The position numbers were made by a program, and so were the translations under genes. Of a DNA stretch of 63,241 nucleotides, positions 62,354 through 63,241 are shown in pieces. Where the stretch lies: contig JACQAP010000010.1 in the NCBI GenBank assembly GCA_016194905.1, positions 1 to 63,241 of the forward strand, written 5' to 3'. Each line of letters opens with the position of its first letter. The stretch's first letter is position 1. The stretch is from Betaproteobacteria bacterium (GTDB lineage: Bacteria > Pseudomonadota > Gammaproteobacteria > Burkholderiales > JACQAP01). The notes under the pieces are model-generated. The model did not search any database, was not told where the DNA came from, and saw only the letters and a program-made list of their open reading frames with translations.

Positions 62354-63058
62354 GTGAATCCGCAGCCCAAACAGGATCGCCGCTGGACCCGGCGCAAGGA
62401 AGCGCGTCCCGCCGAATTGATGTCGGCGGCGCTCGATCTGTTCGTCGAGCGCGGTTTTGCCGCGACCCGTCTGGACGAGGTGGCCGCCCGCGCGGGCGTC
62501 AGCAAAGGCACCCTGTACCTCTATTTCTCCAGCAAGGAGGAATTGTTCAAGGCGGTCATCCGATCCGGCATCGTGCCACTGATCGAGCGCGGCGAGCGAC
62601 TGCTGGACGAACATCGCGGGTCTGCTGCCGAGTTGTTGCGCGAGATCGTTTTCAGCTGGTGGGCGTCGGTCGGCACGACGAAACTCGGTGGAATTCCGAA
62701 GCTGATGTTTTCCGAGTGCCGCAATTTTCCGGAGATCGGCAAGTTCTACTACGATGAAGTCATCAGCCGCGGACATCTTCTGGTGCAGACCGTCCTGGAA
62801 AGGGGCATGAAGAGCGGCGAGTTCAGGCAGATGGATGCGAACTACGCGATGCGCGTGATCCTCGCGCCCCTGGTTTTTCTGCTGCTATGGCGTCATTCGT
62901 TCGATTTCTGCGATAGCAAGCGCGTCGATCCGGGAAAGTATCTGGACCAGCATCTGGACATGGTCGTCAACGGGCTCGGGCCCGGTGTCCGTGCGGAAAA
63001 AAAGGGCGTACCGCCCGCAAAAATCATCAGCATCGAGAAAAAAGGGAGAAATCGATGA
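62354..63058 (+). CDS. TetR/AcrR family transcriptional regulator
   Basis: 234 aa. N-terminal HTH: LMSAALDLFVERGFAATRLD, EVAARAGVSKGTLYLYFSSK. The ligand domain contains SECRNFPEIGKFYYDEVISR, as in regulators of RND efflux operons. Start GTG 62354; no strong ribosome site. The stop overlaps the TolC-like ATG (ATGA), so the regulator heads an efflux operon that continues past the window. Confidence 0.92.
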   Translation: MNPQPKQDRRWTRRKEARPAELMSAALDLFVERGFAATRLDEVAARAGVSKGTLYLYFSSKEELFKAVIRSGIVPLIERGERLLDEHRGSAAELLREIVFSWWASVGTTKLGGIPKLMFSECRNFPEIGKFYYDEVISRGHLLVQTVLERGMKSGEFRQMDANYAMRVILAPLVFLLLWRHSFDFCDSKRVDPGKYLDQHLDMVVNGLGPGVRAEKKGVPPAKIISIEKKGRNR

Positions 63059-63241
63059 AGCGCATTTCGTTCCTGGTCGCAGCGCTGTTCGCGGGCCAGG
63101 CCTTCGCCGCCGATCTGATATCGATCTACCGGGAAGCGCAAGTGCAAGACGCGGTGTACGCGGGGGCGAAGGCGCAGTACATCGGCGCGCAGGAGAAGCT
63201 GCCGCAGGCGCGCGCGCTGCTGCTGCCGAGCGTCAACTTCA
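63055..63241 (+). CDS. TolC family outer-membrane protein (partial, 5' end)
   Basis: The first 62 codons only; the window ends inside the gene. A signal peptide (MKRISFLVAALFAGQAFA) precedes ADLISIYREAQVQDAVYAGA and EKLPQARALLLPSVNF, which match the start of TolC-type trimeric exit ducts. GGGAG lies before the ATG. RND inner-membrane and adaptor genes probably follow. Confidence 0.85.
   Translation, partial: MKRISFLVAALFAGQAFAADLISIYREAQVQDAVYAGAKAQYIGAQEKLPQARALLLPSVNF

Overview
This window is GC-rich bacterial chromosome, most likely from a betaproteobacterium. The pointers are a CTGT-N8-ACAG LexA box in front of lexA, an imuA-imuB-dnaE2 mutagenesis cassette, a CrgA-type LysR regulator, an adhesin-E-like secreted protein and a urtABCDE-ureDABCEFG block. 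I cannot name the genus. No rRNA, CRISPR array or intact insertion sequence is visible.

Layout. 1-833: tRNA-Arg(ACG) on the minus strand and tRNA-Ser(GCT) on the plus strand, with terminators and what look like broken tRNA-Ser pieces on both sides of the intact one. 834-5039: an acyl-CoA dehydrogenase followed by both subunits of the proton-pumping transhydrogenase (pntA, pntB). 5063-12241: small secreted proteins, a LysR regulator, a large DUF2339 membrane protein, a VOC protein and an old-yellow-enzyme-type reductase. 12367-16461: a nickel module of nikR divergent from a TonB-dependent receptor and two HupE/UreJ-type permeases, with a good promoter overlapped by a putative NikR operator. 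16483-17640: a MalY/PatB-type PLP enzyme. 17812-24381: the SOS cassette lexA, a small SANT-like ORF, imuA, imuB and dnaE2, all on the minus strand.

24562-35914 is the heart of the window. NtrC-like sites and a near-consensus sigma-54 promoter lead into urtABCDE (urea ABC importer) and then, with overlapping start and stop codons, into ureDABCEFG (urease and its nickel-insertion chaperones). The nickel module upstream would supply the metal, the importer the substrate and the sigma-54 promoter the nitrogen-starvation signal. Three gaps in the ure genes carry palindromic intergenic repeats.

35916-42011: a patatin-like phospholipase, secreted proteins, a periplasmic methyltransferase-like protein, an M20 amidohydrolase, a cupin and fhs. 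42012-44688 is an accessory block of two unrecognised genes and a RelE/HigB-HigA type toxin-antitoxin pair, bracketed by inverted and direct copies of a dispersed repeat. 44689-58612: a GltD-like flavoprotein fused to a ferredoxin domain, an HNH endonuclease, an M48 lipoprotein protease, an S41 protease, a very long AsmA-family protein, an alpha/beta hydrolase and a molybdopterin oxidoreductase. 58776-63241: folD (partner of fhs in one-carbon metabolism), the AmmeMemoRadiSam pair (radical SAM enzyme and a MEMO-AMMECR1 fusion with an altered AMMECR1 signature), and a TetR regulator starting an operon whose second gene, a TolC-type outer-membrane protein, runs off the window.

All calls come from reading the sequence and recalling family features; no database search was possible.
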